Assembly (NCBI GenBank): GCA_035373905.1
Contig: DAOSOK010000018.1
Coordinates: 1 to 64,000, forward strand
DNA: 64,000 bases
Reading direction: 5' to 3'
Source of the DNA: Candidatus Ozemobacteraceae bacterium
GTDB taxonomy: Bacteria > Muiribacteriota > Ozemobacteria > Ozemobacterales > Ozemobacteraceae
Of the stretch, positions 26,357 through 46,639 are shown piece by piece. The translations under genes and the position numbers were made by a program. Positions within the stretch are counted from its first letter, which is position 1. Each line of letters starts with the position of its first letter. The notes under the pieces are model-generated. The model was given only the letters and a program-made list of their open reading frames with translations. It had not been told where the DNA came from and did no database searches.

Positions 26357-26596
26357 GTGTGGTTCATTAAAAAACTGTTCTGGTTGTTCACCCTCCCCTT
26401 CATCGCCCTCATGGGTGTTCTGATGTTCGCCTTCCCCGAGGAAATGAAGGAGTTCAAGAAGGACCTCGTCGACATGGTCGAGAACAGCTGGCTCCGCTGG
26501 ATCGGCTTCGTGGGGTTCGTGTTCGCCATGGTCCATCTGGTCAAGTTCTTCGACAGCAAGCATACGCTCGTACAGCTGAGCGCCCCCGAGGACTGA
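26357..26596 (+). CDS. Small two-span membrane protein, unknown
   Basis: A 79-residue protein with a GTG start well placed after GGGAGA. Hydrophobic segments at about 5-26 (FWLFTLPFIALMGVLMFAF) and 45-62 (WIGFVGFVFAMVHLV) flank a charged linker (EEMKEFKKDLVDMVEN). It is divergent from tatC and converges on the FxLYD-like gene. The short hydrophobic/amphipathic layout recalls TatA, but the TatA hinge FG-x2-K-L-P is absent and there are two spans, so I do not call it TatA. Own promoter and start support it as a real gene. Confidence 0.7.
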   Translation: MWFIKKLFWLFTLPFIALMGVLMFAFPEEMKEFKKDLVDMVENSWLRWIGFVGFVFAMVHLVKFFDSKHTLVQLSAPED

Positions 26597-26605
26597 GCGG
26601 ACCGG

Positions 26606-27289
26606 TTACTCGTAGTTCGTGACCCGCACCCGGTATGATTTGACGCCAGGAGGCGGGTTCGGAAACTCGATCTCGAACAGGGAACTCTCGCTGGGAAAGA
26701 GGCCGCGATCCTTCAATCGCAGCCTTCCGCTTTCCCGCCGGAGTTCCTGTTTGTTTTCGTCGAACAGTTCCGCTGAAAGCTCGATGCGCTGACGCATGGC
26801 GTCTGAGACGTTGCGCAGCTCCCCCACGACATAGAGGGAATTATACTCAGTGTAGCTTTCGACCCGGTCGATGGCGAAAACAGGCTTCAGATCGCGCTCG
26901 ATGACGGGGCTGACTTTTTCCTCGCGCGCACGGAGCAGGTATTCCGCCTCGACGGCCCGGTCGTACAGATTCCACCCTTCGATATTCATCGGTTCGAGCC
27001 GGATTGCAGTTTTCAGCGCTTCTTTTGCTTCGGCTGGCCGACCATCGGCCAGCATGGCCTTGGCTTGCGTGAGAAACGCCTGGGCGCCGGAATCTGCGGG
27101 TTTTCCCGTGGGGCCCGGCGACTGGGGATTCCAGTCCTCCTGGAGGCCGGAAAGCCGGGCGAGGGGAGAGGTCCGCTGGGGGACGGCCGGAGACGTGCGC
27201 TGGGGGGCGGGCGGATTCTGGCCCATCACGGTGAAGGTGATGCAGCCGATGAGCAGGCCGGAAAGCAGCCATGGACGATAACGACTCAT
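26606..27289 (-). CDS. Exported TPR plus FxLYD-like domain protein
   Basis: A 227-residue protein. A signal peptide is at residues 1-24; an LIGC segment also fits a lipobox with Cys16, so it could be a lipoprotein. After a Pro/Ser/Thr-rich linker come a TPR-like unit (ADGRPAEAKEALKTAIRLEP) and a C-terminal beta-rich domain with LYVVGELRNVSD and SAELFDENKQEL, which resembles FxLYD/DUF3426-type immunoglobulin-like domains of surface proteins. It is probably periplasmic. Its start has no clear Shine-Dalgarno and lies 35 bp after the upstream winged-helix gene on the same strand, suggesting one transcript. Confidence 0.72.
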   Translation of the reverse strand: MSRYRPWLLSGLLIGCITFTVMGQNPPAPQRTSPAVPQRTSPLARLSGLQEDWNPQSPGPTGKPADSGAQAFLTQAKAMLADGRPAEAKEALKTAIRLEPMNIEGWNLYDRAVEAEYLLRAREEKVSPVIERDLKPVFAIDRVESYTEYNSLYVVGELRNVSDAMRQRIELSAELFDENKQELRRESGRLRLKDRGLFPSESSLFEIEFPNPPPGVKSYRVRVTNYE

Positions 27290-27324
27290 ATGGAATCAGA
27301 TATCGGCAGAACGGGGAGGGAAGA

Positions 27325-28029
27325 TTAGAATCTTCTGGCGGCGAATGCTTTCAGAACGATCGAAAAGAACCGCTCGAACCCCGAGAGAATCAGGCCCCTG
27401 CGGAGCATCTGGAATGCCGACTGACCGGCTTCGTTTTCCCGTTCGTGGAGCATCCCAAGTAGCGTGGCGGGCGTGACCACCATGTGCGTGACCCGCGGCT
27501 GCATCGCCGGCGGAAAATAGGTCTGAAGAGCCGTTTTGATGCGGCTTTCGGGAAAATCACAGGGAGACAGGATCAGAAACATGTCCAAAGACGGCGACGC
27601 CGGATCGTCATCGTCTGGAATCGTCTCCGGAACCGGGATCTCGCCTTCTTCGGGGGCCTTGAGCCGGGAAAACGCCTGCAGATTCAGAAGGATTGCGCTG
27701 TGGAGGTGTTCGCCGAGCGTTTCCTCGAACAGCAGTCGCGTGCTGGCCGCGATGCGGGAGGGGAGGGAGTCCTCGCCGAGGAACCGGTGCGTGGCCTGCG
27801 CCGATCCCGTCGCCAGCAGGGTGGCCGTCATCGGATTGGCTGCATTCAGCGCACAGAGCTTGGCCTTGCCCTGCGGAACGATGTCGATCAGGCCGAGCTC
27901 CCCCATCTGATGAACCCGGTTGTAAGCCGTGCCGTAGGGAAGACCGAGCTTCTTGGCGATCTGGTGGATCGACAACACCCCGGACGGCTGATCGAGAAAG
28001 GCTTCCGCAAGCTGAATCGTGAGTTGCAT
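27325..28029 (-). CDS. Winged-helix DNA-binding protein, unknown
   Basis: A 234-residue protein. Residues 1 to about 60 read as a winged helix-turn-helix (LSIHQIAKKLGLPYGTAYNR as the recognition region). The remainder is a helical/beta domain I do not recognise, with an acidic linker around 130 (PETIPDDDDP). The middle portion (TRLLFEETLGEHLHSAILLN and MFLILSPCDFP) loosely recalls nucleotidyltransferase-like sensor domains, without a clear active site. It probably regulates transcription. Its promoter places the start of transcription almost on the ATG. It is divergent from rpoB. Confidence 0.7.
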   Translation of the reverse strand: MQLTIQLAEAFLDQPSGVLSIHQIAKKLGLPYGTAYNRVHQMGELGLIDIVPQGKAKLCALNAANPMTATLLATGSAQATHRFLGEDSLPSRIAASTRLLFEETLGEHLHSAILLNLQAFSRLKAPEEGEIPVPETIPDDDDPASPSLDMFLILSPCDFPESRIKTALQTYFPPAMQPRVTHMVVTPATLLGMLHERENEAGQSAFQMLRRGLILSGFERFFSIVLKAFAARRF

Positions 28030-28037
28030 GGGCGCCT

Positions 28038-28065
28038 ATTATACCAGACCGTTTCACGGATGCAA
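28038..28065 (-). promoter_or_regulatory. Strong promoter giving a leaderless mRNA for the winged-helix gene
   Basis: Minus strand TTGCAT at 28065-28060 and TATAAT at 28043-28038, 16 bp spacer, with TGG preceding the -10. Only 8 nt separate the -10 from the ATG at 28029, so the expected transcript begins at or within about 3 nt of the start codon. Confidence 0.7.
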
Positions 28066-28226
28066 CGAAAAATTGATAGATCGCCCTTCCTGTGAAAGGC
28101 TCTGGCAGAAATTGTTCGGGCCGCATGTTCGGCAAGAAGGAAGGCGAACGGAGCGTCGTCGGGGATTGGTGAAACCCGGTTCCAGGGATGATTGTACGGC
28201 TATAAGCAATTTTTATGCTAAAGGCG

Positions 28227-28255
28227 TTGACGTACCCCCTCCCCGGTGTTATAAT
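28227..28255 (+). promoter_or_regulatory. Promoter for rpoB-rpoC
   Basis: TTGACG at 28227-28232 and TATAAT at 28250-28255, 17 bp spacer. It produces a leader of about 250 nt before rpoB. Confidence 0.8.
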
Positions 28256-28285
28256 GCAAAACCCGTTTTACTGGGTTGGGGGAAG

Positions 28286-28447
28286 ATGGCGAAACGCACG
28301 GATTGGTGGGGAGTTCTGCAGACATTGGTGAATCGAGCCCGCGGAACCAAAGAAGATTCGAACGTTGGGTGCAACCCTGCGTCGATCCCCGTCACGCGCA
28401 TTGCGTTCCGTGCCCGCCCCAATTTTATTTTTCCGCGTATATTTTGA
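28286..28447 (+). CDS. Possible leader peptide upstream of rpoB
   Basis: A candidate 53-codon reading frame in the rpoB leader, with an ATG preceded by GGGGGAA at a good distance. It begins MAKRTDWWGVLQTLVNRARG and ends 67 nt before the rpoB start. It is basic and has two adjacent tryptophans, and no homology is recognised. It could be a translated leader that tunes rpoBC expression or a chance frame. Codon use in the second half looks less coding-like than in neighbours. It is short, and nothing besides the Shine-Dalgarno supports it. Confidence 0.3.
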   Translation: MAKRTDWWGVLQTLVNRARGTKEDSNVGCNPASIPVTRIAFRARPNFIFPRIF

Positions 28448-28514
28448 CACGTCCCGTCGGCGCTGAATGCGTTGGCGGGATATTTGCTTGATCTGGGAAG
28501 GAGTAAGGCAGACA

Positions 28515-32621
<4,107 letters not shown>

Positions 32622-32667
32622 GACGGACCTTTCCGGTCAGGCAAGCGTATAAAGGAGAATCAGCCTC

Positions 32668-38778
<6,111 letters not shown>

Positions 38779-38793
38779 TCCCGGCATGATTCC

Positions 38794-38829
38794 AAGCGGC
38801 GGGTTCGCGTTCTGGCGGACCCGCCGCTT
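38794..38829 (+). terminator. Hairpin after rpoC, weak terminator or attenuator
   Basis: Perfect 10 bp stem AAGCGGCGGG/CCCGCCGCTT with a 16 nt loop, 15 bp past the rpoC stop. It lacks a following T run, so intrinsic termination would be inefficient. The rest of 38779-38942 shows no gene. Confidence 0.4.
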
Positions 38830-38942
38830 CGCTTCCGGGGTACGGATTTCGGGTACCGGGCAAAACACTGATCAACTCTGAAACGGCGGGATGGAGGGGG
38901 CCTGCGAAAGGCCCGAGATGAACGGGAACGAGAAAAAGAGCA

Positions 38943-38971
38943 TTGACATGCCGTTTGAGGTGTGATAATAT
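38943..38971 (+). promoter_or_regulatory. Promoter for rpsL-rpsG-fusA
   Basis: TTGACA at 38943-38948 and TAATAT at 38966-38971, 17 bp spacer. The roughly 78 nt leader holds a small CTCCA/TGGAG stem at 38982-38998 and AGGAAGG before the GTG start. Confidence 0.75.
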
Positions 38972-39055
38972 CAGCACTTACCTCCATCATTAGTGGAGAA
39001 ATCATCGGTTTCTCGGGTAAAAACTGGGAAATACTCTAGAAGGAAGGTGTTCATC

Positions 39056-39430
39056 GTGCCGACCATCAACCAACTCATCCGGAAGGCGCGGCAGGCTGTG
39101 CGTTACAAGTCATCGTCGCCGGCCCTGTCCTGTTGTCCGCAGCGGCGCGGCGTCTGCACCGTCGTCAAGACCACGACGCCCAAGAAGCCGAACTCCGCTC
39201 TGCGCAAAATCGCCCGCGTCCGCCTCACCAACAAGGTGGAAGTGACGGCGTACATCCCCGGTATCGGTCACAATCTGCAGGAGCACTCCGTTGTGATGAT
39301 TCGCGGCGGCCGCGTCAAGGATCTCCCCGGCGTGCGCTTCCACATCATTCGCGGAACTCTCGACTGCGCCGGTGTTGCAAATCGCAAGCAGGCTCGTTCG
39401 AAATACGGCGCCAAGCGGCCCAAGAAGTAA
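39056..39430 (+). CDS. rpsL: 30S ribosomal protein S12
   Basis: A 124-residue S12, part of the decoding centre. TTTPKKPNSALRKIARVRL and the PGIGHNLQEHSVVMIRGGRVKDLPGVR block carry the streptomycin-site residues in wild-type form. It uses a GTG start, fixed by AGGAAGG 8 nt upstream and by the universal N-terminus PTINQLIR; the frame opens earlier at 38993 but that part is leader. It is first gene of the str-type transcript, followed by rpsG at 12 bp. Confidence 0.97.
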   Translation: MPTINQLIRKARQAVRYKSSSPALSCCPQRRGVCTVVKTTTPKKPNSALRKIARVRLTNKVEVTAYIPGIGHNLQEHSVVMIRGGRVKDLPGVRFHIIRGTLDCAGVANRKQARSKYGAKRPKK

Positions 39431-39442
39431 GGAGAACAGAAG

Positions 39443-39916
<474 letters not shown>

Positions 39917-39960
39917 ACCGTGTCTGGTAAAGCCGCTGCTCCGGCTGAAGGAAATCCATC

Positions 39961-42075
<2,115 letters not shown>

Positions 42076-42081
42076 TTTTTC

Positions 42082-42090
42082 TGGTATACT
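42082..42090 (+). promoter_or_regulatory. Extended -10 element before rpsJ
   Basis: TGG immediately before TATACT (42085-42090), with no good -35. It may add an internal start for the S10-spc-alpha series, 57 bp before rpsJ. Confidence 0.4.
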
Positions 42091-42146
42091 GAAACTTCTT
42101 ACCCACGGTTTAATGATGGAAAAATATCCAAGGAGGATATCACGAT

Positions 42147-42458
42147 ATGGCCAAACAGAAGATGCGGCTGTCCCTGAAGGCGTTCGATCATCGCCTGCTG
42201 GACCAGTCGGTCGCAAGGATCTGCGACACGGTTCGCCGCACCGGGACCCGGATCTCCGGCCCCATCCCGATGCCCACCGAAATCCGTAAGTATACGGTCC
42301 TGCGGTCGCCCTTCGTCAACAAGGATTCGCGCGAGCAGTTCGAAATGCGCATTCACAAGCGCAATATCGACCTGTATAGTCCGTCCTCCCAGACGGTCGA
42401 TTCTCTGATGAACATGGACCTGCCCTCGGGCGTCAACATCGAGATCAAGATGCTGTAA
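42147..42458 (+). CDS. rpsJ: 30S ribosomal protein S10
   Basis: A 103-residue S10, also known as NusE. The loop segment GTRISGPIPMPTEIRKYTVLRSPFVNKDSREQF (abridged here to its first and last parts) is characteristic, as are HKRNIDLYSP and GVNIEIKML at the end. A near-perfect AAGGAGG is placed 8 nt before the ATG. It is first gene of the S10 block and the usual binding site of NusB in antitermination. Confidence 0.97.
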   Translation: MAKQKMRLSLKAFDHRLLDQSVARICDTVRRTGTRISGPIPMPTEIRKYTVLRSPFVNKDSREQFEMRIHKRNIDLYSPSSQTVDSLMNMDLPSGVNIEIKML

Positions 42459-42482
42459 TTCCTGAGGAAAAGGAGGAAAGCA

Positions 42483-43106
42483 ATGGGCGTCAAGGCAATA
42501 TTGGGAACCAAACTGGGTATGACCCAAATTTTCACGGATAATGGTGATGTCGTGCCAGTGACCGTCATCAGTGCCGGTCCCTGCACCGTCATCCGCAAGG
42601 GTGAGAAGAACGTTCAGGTCGGTTACCGCGAGATCCGCAAGGAAGCCGTGGCCCGCCTGCTGAACAAACCTCTCCGGGGTATGTTCGAAAAGGCCGAGGT
42701 CAAACCGTTCCGGTTCGTCCGCAGCCTGCCTGCCGACGAGATCGAAGCCATCATGCCGAACACCGAGATCAACGTTTCGATGTTCAAGGAAGGCGAGACG
42801 GTTCACGTTACCGGCACCAGCAAGGGCAAGGGTTTTTCCGGCGCGATGGAGCGCCACAACTTCAATGGACAGCCGATCACCCACGGCGCATCGGATCGCT
42901 CCCGCGCCACCGGTTCGACCGGTTCGGGCCAGGAAGCCAGCCGCACCTGGAAGGGAAAGAAGCTTCCCGGTCAGATGGGCAACGTCCGCCGCACCGTCAA
43001 GGACCTCAAGATCGTCAAGGTCGACGAGCAGAAGAATCTGCTACTGGTGAAGGGCTCGATCCCGGGCGCCAGCAACGGCCTCGTCATCATCCGGCGCGCG
43101 CAGTAA
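42483..43106 (+). CDS. rplC: 50S ribosomal protein L3
   Basis: A 207-residue L3, an early assembly protein near the peptidyl transferase centre. ILGTKLGMTQIF at the start and SKGKGFSGAMERHNF with the Gln methylation-type region GQEASRTWKGKKLPGQMG are diagnostic. Typical length. AGGAGG lies upstream. Confidence 0.96.
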   Translation: MGVKAILGTKLGMTQIFTDNGDVVPVTVISAGPCTVIRKGEKNVQVGYREIRKEAVARLLNKPLRGMFEKAEVKPFRFVRSLPADEIEAIMPNTEINVSMFKEGETVHVTGTSKGKGFSGAMERHNFNGQPITHGASDRSRATGSTGSGQEASRTWKGKKLPGQMGNVRRTVKDLKIVKVDEQKNLLLVKGSIPGASNGLVIIRRAQ

Positions 43107-43117
43107 CGGAGGACATC

Positions 43118-43738
43118 ATGGAAGCCAAATTGTATAACATGCAGGGGACGTCGGCGGGCTCCGTCACGCTGAGCGATGCCGTGTTCGCCAACAAGTCGCA
43201 TCCCCAGACCATCAACGACGTCGTGAAGGCCCAGCTCAACAACGAGCGCCAGGGAACCACGAACACGAAGACCCGCAGCGAAGTCAGCGGCGGCGGTCGC
43301 AAGCCGTGGCGCCAGAAGGGCACCGCCCGCGCCCGCGTGGGCAGCACCCGCTCTCCGCTGTGGCCTGGCGGCGGCTGCACGTTCGGCCCCCGGCCGCACG
43401 CGTTCGACATCCGCCCGACTCGCAAGACCGTTGATCGCGCTCTCTGCGGCGTTCTCACCGAGCTGGCCGCGAATGACCGCGTCCGGATCGTGAAGGGCCT
43501 GACGTTCGACAGCGGCAAGACCGCCGACGTCGTGAAGTTCATGGAGAGCCACAAGATCGAGAACACGCTGCTCGTCGTCGCCGAGATGACGGAAGCCACC
43601 CGCCGCGCCGTGCGCAACATGAAGAACGTGAAGGCCGTCACGCCGCTGCAGGTGAACGTGGTCGATCTGCTCAAATACGGCCATGTCGCGATCAGCGACG
43701 CGGCCCTCAAGACCCTCGAGGAGGCGCTGAACAAATGA
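43118..43738 (+). CDS. rplD: 50S ribosomal protein L4
   Basis: A 206-residue L4. The extended loop reaching the exit-tunnel constriction is present (GGGRKPWRQKGTARARVGS). Standard length, no insertion, in contrast to L22, L29 and L17 in this block. Its stop overlaps the rplW start as ATGA. In enterobacteria L4 represses this operon; no such leader structure is evident here. Confidence 0.96.
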   Translation: MEAKLYNMQGTSAGSVTLSDAVFANKSHPQTINDVVKAQLNNERQGTTNTKTRSEVSGGGRKPWRQKGTARARVGSTRSPLWPGGGCTFGPRPHAFDIRPTRKTVDRALCGVLTELAANDRVRIVKGLTFDSGKTADVVKFMESHKIENTLLVVAEMTEATRRAVRNMKNVKAVTPLQVNVVDLLKYGHVAISDAALKTLEEALNK

Positions 43739-44025
43739 AGACCCCGCAGGACATCATTTTGCAGCCCATCGTCTCTGAGAAGAGCTACGAACGCATGGGT
43801 GAGAAGATTTACCAGTTCCGCGTCGCCAAGACCGCCAACAAGCACCAGATCAAGGACGCTATCGAAGTCCTGTTCAAGGTGCGCGTCGAGAAGGTGAACA
43901 CCGTGAACGTGCATCCGAAGGCGAAGCGCCGCGGCATGAGCACCGGCTTCACCTCCTCCTGGAAGAAGGCCGTCGTCACGCTGAATCCGGCTGATTCGAT
44001 CGCCTTCTTCGAAGGAATCGCCTGA
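43735..44025 (+). CDS. rplW: 50S ribosomal protein L23
   Basis: A 96-residue L23 at the polypeptide exit, docking site for trigger factor and SRP. IILQPIVSEKSYERM, FRVAKTANKHQIKDAIE and VEKVNTVNVHPKAKRRG match the family. Normal length. It is translationally coupled to rplD by a 4 bp overlap. Confidence 0.95.
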   Translation: MKTPQDIILQPIVSEKSYERMGEKIYQFRVAKTANKHQIKDAIEVLFKVRVEKVNTVNVHPKAKRRGMSTGFTSSWKKAVVTLNPADSIAFFEGIA

Positions 44026-44051
44026 CGGCGGACGAGTAAGAGGAGCCAACA

Positions 44052-44879
44052 ATGAGCATCAAGACATATCGCCCGATGACCCCGTCCCGCCGCGTCATGG
44101 AAGGCTACGGGTTCGAGGAAATCACCACTGACAAACCCTACAAGCCCCTCACCGAGAGGCTCGAGAAAGCGGCCGGCCGCAACCATCACGGTCACGTGAC
44201 GCAGCGACATCGCGGCGGCGGCAGCAAGCGGTTCTACCGCATCATCGACTTCAAGCGGACCAAGGACGGGATCCCCGGCCGGGTCGAGACGATCGAATAC
44301 GATCCGAACCGCACCGCCCGCATCGCGCTGATCAGCTACAAGGACGGCGAGAAGTGCTATATCATCGCCCCCGAGGGCCTCAAGGTCGGCCAGATCATCG
44401 AGAACGGCAAGCACTCGGACATCGTTCTGGGCAACTGCCTGCAACTGAAGGACATCCCCCTCGGTTCGACCCTTCACCACATTGAGATGAAGCCTGGCAA
44501 GGGCGCCCAGATCGCCCGCTCGGCCGGCGCCCACTGCCAGCTGGCCGGCAAGGAAGGCGGTTTCGCCCAGATCATCATGCCCTCCGGTGAAATGCGCAAG
44601 ATCCCGCTCGAGTGCCGCGCCGTTGTCGGAACCGTCGGCAACCAGGATCACATGAACATCAGCATGGGAAAAGCCGGCCGTAACCGCTGGAAGGGCTGGC
44701 GCCCGTTCGTCCGCGGCGCGGTCATGAACCCCTGCGATCACCCGCACGGCGGCGGTGAAGGCAAGAACAGCCGCGGTCGCGTTCCGGTGTCCCTGTGGGG
44801 CCAGCCCGCAAAGGGCATGAAGACCCGCAAGCGCAAGAACGCCTCCAACAAGTACATCATCTCTCGCCGGAAGAAATAA
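44052..44879 (+). CDS. rplB: 50S ribosomal protein L2
   Basis: A 275-residue L2, needed for subunit association and peptidyl transfer. RNHHGHVTQRHRGGGSKR, the VGTVGNQDHMN stretch and the C-terminal NPCDHPHGGGEGKN, with the conserved catalytic-centre His, are all present. Standard length; GAGG before the ATG. Confidence 0.97.
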   Translation: MSIKTYRPMTPSRRVMEGYGFEEITTDKPYKPLTERLEKAAGRNHHGHVTQRHRGGGSKRFYRIIDFKRTKDGIPGRVETIEYDPNRTARIALISYKDGEKCYIIAPEGLKVGQIIENGKHSDIVLGNCLQLKDIPLGSTLHHIEMKPGKGAQIARSAGAHCQLAGKEGGFAQIIMPSGEMRKIPLECRAVVGTVGNQDHMNISMGKAGRNRWKGWRPFVRGAVMNPCDHPHGGGEGKNSRGRVPVSLWGQPAKGMKTRKRKNASNKYIISRRKK

Positions 44880-44891
44880 GGGAGAACGACC

Positions 44892-45164
44892 ATGAGCAAG
44901 AAGCCCCCGTTTGTTGAAGAACGCCTGATGAAGCGCATCGAGACCATGAACCGCGCCAACGAGAAGCGGCAGATCCGGACCTGGTCGCGCTCCTCCACCA
45001 TCTACCCGACCATGGTCGGACACACGATCGCGGTTCACAACGGCCGCAAGCACGTTCCGGTGTTCATCACCGAGAACATGGTCGGCCACAAGCTCGGCGA
45101 ATTCGCCGCCACCAGGACATTCAAGAGTCACTCGTCCGGCGAAAAGGCTGCGGCCCCGAAGTAA
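44892..45164 (+). CDS. rpsS: 30S ribosomal protein S19
   Basis: A 90-residue S19 of the 30S head. KKPPFVEERLMKRI, TWSRSSTIYPTMVGHTIAVHNG and ENMVGHKLGEFAATRTF are family blocks. Ordinary length, GGAG upstream of the ATG. Confidence 0.97.
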   Translation: MSKKPPFVEERLMKRIETMNRANEKRQIRTWSRSSTIYPTMVGHTIAVHNGRKHVPVFITENMVGHKLGEFAATRTFKSHSSGEKAAAPK

Positions 45165-45183
45165 TCGAAGGAGATCCACAGAC

Positions 45184-45933
45184 ATGTTGCGAATTGTTGG
45201 AGTCACGATTCCAGATAACGTTGACGTCTTCAACGGCATGCGCATGATCAAGGGGCTGGAAACCAAGAACAGCCACGCCAAGATCGAGCGCATTCTGACC
45301 CAGGCCGGCCTCTACAGCAAGAAGCAGGAGATCACGCATCCCCACGGCAAGGACAAAGACGCCAAGATCCGCTACGTCAAGGAATACCCGCTGGTCGGGA
45401 AGCTGACCTGGGCCGAGAAGAAGCGGCTGATCGACCTCGTCGACATTCCCCGCGCCCGCATCAGCAACGTACGCATCAGCCCGCGCAAGCTCCGGTTGAT
45501 CGCCGACGAGATCCGCGGCAAGAGCGTGGACGAAGCGCTCGGCATCCTGAGCTTCATGCCCAAGAGCGGCGCCCCGATCCTCAAGAAGCTGCTCGAGTCC
45601 GCCATCGCGAACGCGAGCAACAACCACGAGCTGAAGGCCGACAGCCTGTTCGTCGCTAAGGTGCTCGTCGACGGCGGCCCCACCATGCGCCGCTTCATGG
45701 CCCGCGCCCGCGGCCGCGCCTGCCGCATCCGCAAGCGGACGGCCCATGCCGTCATCGTCCTTCGCGAGAAGGTCCAGATGAGCAAGATCATCAAGGCTAC
45801 GCAAACCGCCGCCACCAAGGAAGCCAAGGCTGAAGCCGGCGAAAAGAAGGCGAAATCGACCAAGTCGGCCGGAACCAAGACCGCCGCCAAGGCCAAGACT
45901 CCGAAGACCCCGAAGGCCCAGGGAGGAAACTGA
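45184..45933 (+). CDS. rplV: 50S ribosomal protein L22 with S13-like N-terminal domain
   Basis: A 249-residue protein, more than twice the usual L22 (about 110). The L22 core spans about residues 88-198 (ARISNVRISPRKLRLIADEI, then the tunnel-lining hairpin region GGPTMRRFMARARGRACRIR). Before it come about 86 residues starting MLRIVGVTIPDN, which resemble the start of S13 (MARIAGVDLP in this genome), with a helical GMRMIKGLETKNSHAKIERI stretch and LTWAEKKRLIDLV matching the S13 LTEEEISLIKQAI segment. After the core is a Lys/Ala/Thr-rich tail (199-249). AAGGAG serves the upstream ATG and there is no Met or ribosome site at the core boundary, so the extension is translated. Confidence 0.93.
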   Translation: MLRIVGVTIPDNVDVFNGMRMIKGLETKNSHAKIERILTQAGLYSKKQEITHPHGKDKDAKIRYVKEYPLVGKLTWAEKKRLIDLVDIPRARISNVRISPRKLRLIADEIRGKSVDEALGILSFMPKSGAPILKKLLESAIANASNNHELKADSLFVAKVLVDGGPTMRRFMARARGRACRIRKRTAHAVIVLREKVQMSKIIKATQTAATKEAKAEAGEKKAKSTKSAGTKTAAKAKTPKTPKAQGGN

Positions 45934-45935
45934 CA

Positions 45936-46616
45936 ATGGGACAGAAAATCAATCCTATCAGCATCCGGCTCGGCATCACCCGCACCTGGGACTCCAGGTG
46001 GTTCGCCAAGCGCAGTGATTACGCGAACTTCCTCCACGAGGATGTGAAGATCCGCAACTTCATCGACAAGAAGCAGTTTCCCCGCGAGGGCATCGGCCGC
46101 ATCGAGATCGAGCGCAAGTCGAACACCAAGGTGAAGGTCACGATCTTCACCGCCAAGCCCGGCGTCATCATCGGCCGCGGCGGCGAGCGCGTCGAGATCC
46201 TGAAGAAGGAACTCGAGAAGCTCACCAACAAGTCGGTGTTCCTGGCGATCCAGGAGATCAAGCATCCTGACAGCGAAGCCAAGCTCATCGCCGAGAACGT
46301 TGCGATGCAACTCGAAAAGCGCATTTCGCATCGCCGCGCGATGCGCCAGGTCATCGGCCGCTGCCTGCGCTCCGGCGCGGAAGGCATCAAGATCACCTGC
46401 TCGGGCCGCCTCGGCGGCGCTGAAATCAGCCGCGTGGAATGGGTTCGCGAAGGCCGCGTGCCTCTGCACACTCTGCGTGCCGACATCGATTACGCCACCG
46501 AAACCGCCATCACCACCTTCGGGTGCGTGGGCGTCAAGGTGTGGGTGTTCAAGGGCGAGAAGCTTGGCCGGACCGCTCCGGTCGAAGCCGCACCGGCCCG
46601 CGAGAACACGTTCTGA
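45936..46616 (+). CDS. rpsC: 30S ribosomal protein S3
   Basis: A 226-residue S3, part of the mRNA entry tunnel. It starts MGQKINPISIRLGITRTWDS. The KH domain GVIIGRGGERVEILKKEL and the C-terminal GRLGGAEISRVEW block are intact. Normal length. GGAGG lies inside the end of rplV, 2 bp gap, so coupled. Confidence 0.97.
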   Translation: MGQKINPISIRLGITRTWDSRWFAKRSDYANFLHEDVKIRNFIDKKQFPREGIGRIEIERKSNTKVKVTIFTAKPGVIIGRGGERVEILKKELEKLTNKSVFLAIQEIKHPDSEAKLIAENVAMQLEKRISHRRAMRQVIGRCLRSGAEGIKITCSGRLGGAEISRVEWVREGRVPLHTLRADIDYATETAITTFGCVGVKVWVFKGEKLGRTAPVEAAPARENTF

Positions 46617-46639
46617 GTCGACGAAGGAGCTGAAGAACC

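Noticed and set aside
26357..26596. Small membrane protein as TatA
   Set aside because: It has two hydrophobic spans and no FG-x2-K-L-P hinge, despite being next to tatC.
28256..28514. Riboswitch in the rpoB leader
   Set aside because: No known aptamer core could be recognised; the small hairpins seen are not distinctive.
38794..38829. Strong intrinsic terminator after rpoC
   Set aside because: A T run is missing, so it is listed only as a weak candidate.
45184..45441. L22 N-terminal region as a separate small gene or frameshifted S13 copy
   Set aside because: Single continuous frame with L22. There is no stop, no second ribosome site and no start codon at the boundary, and a complete rpsM exists at 55361.
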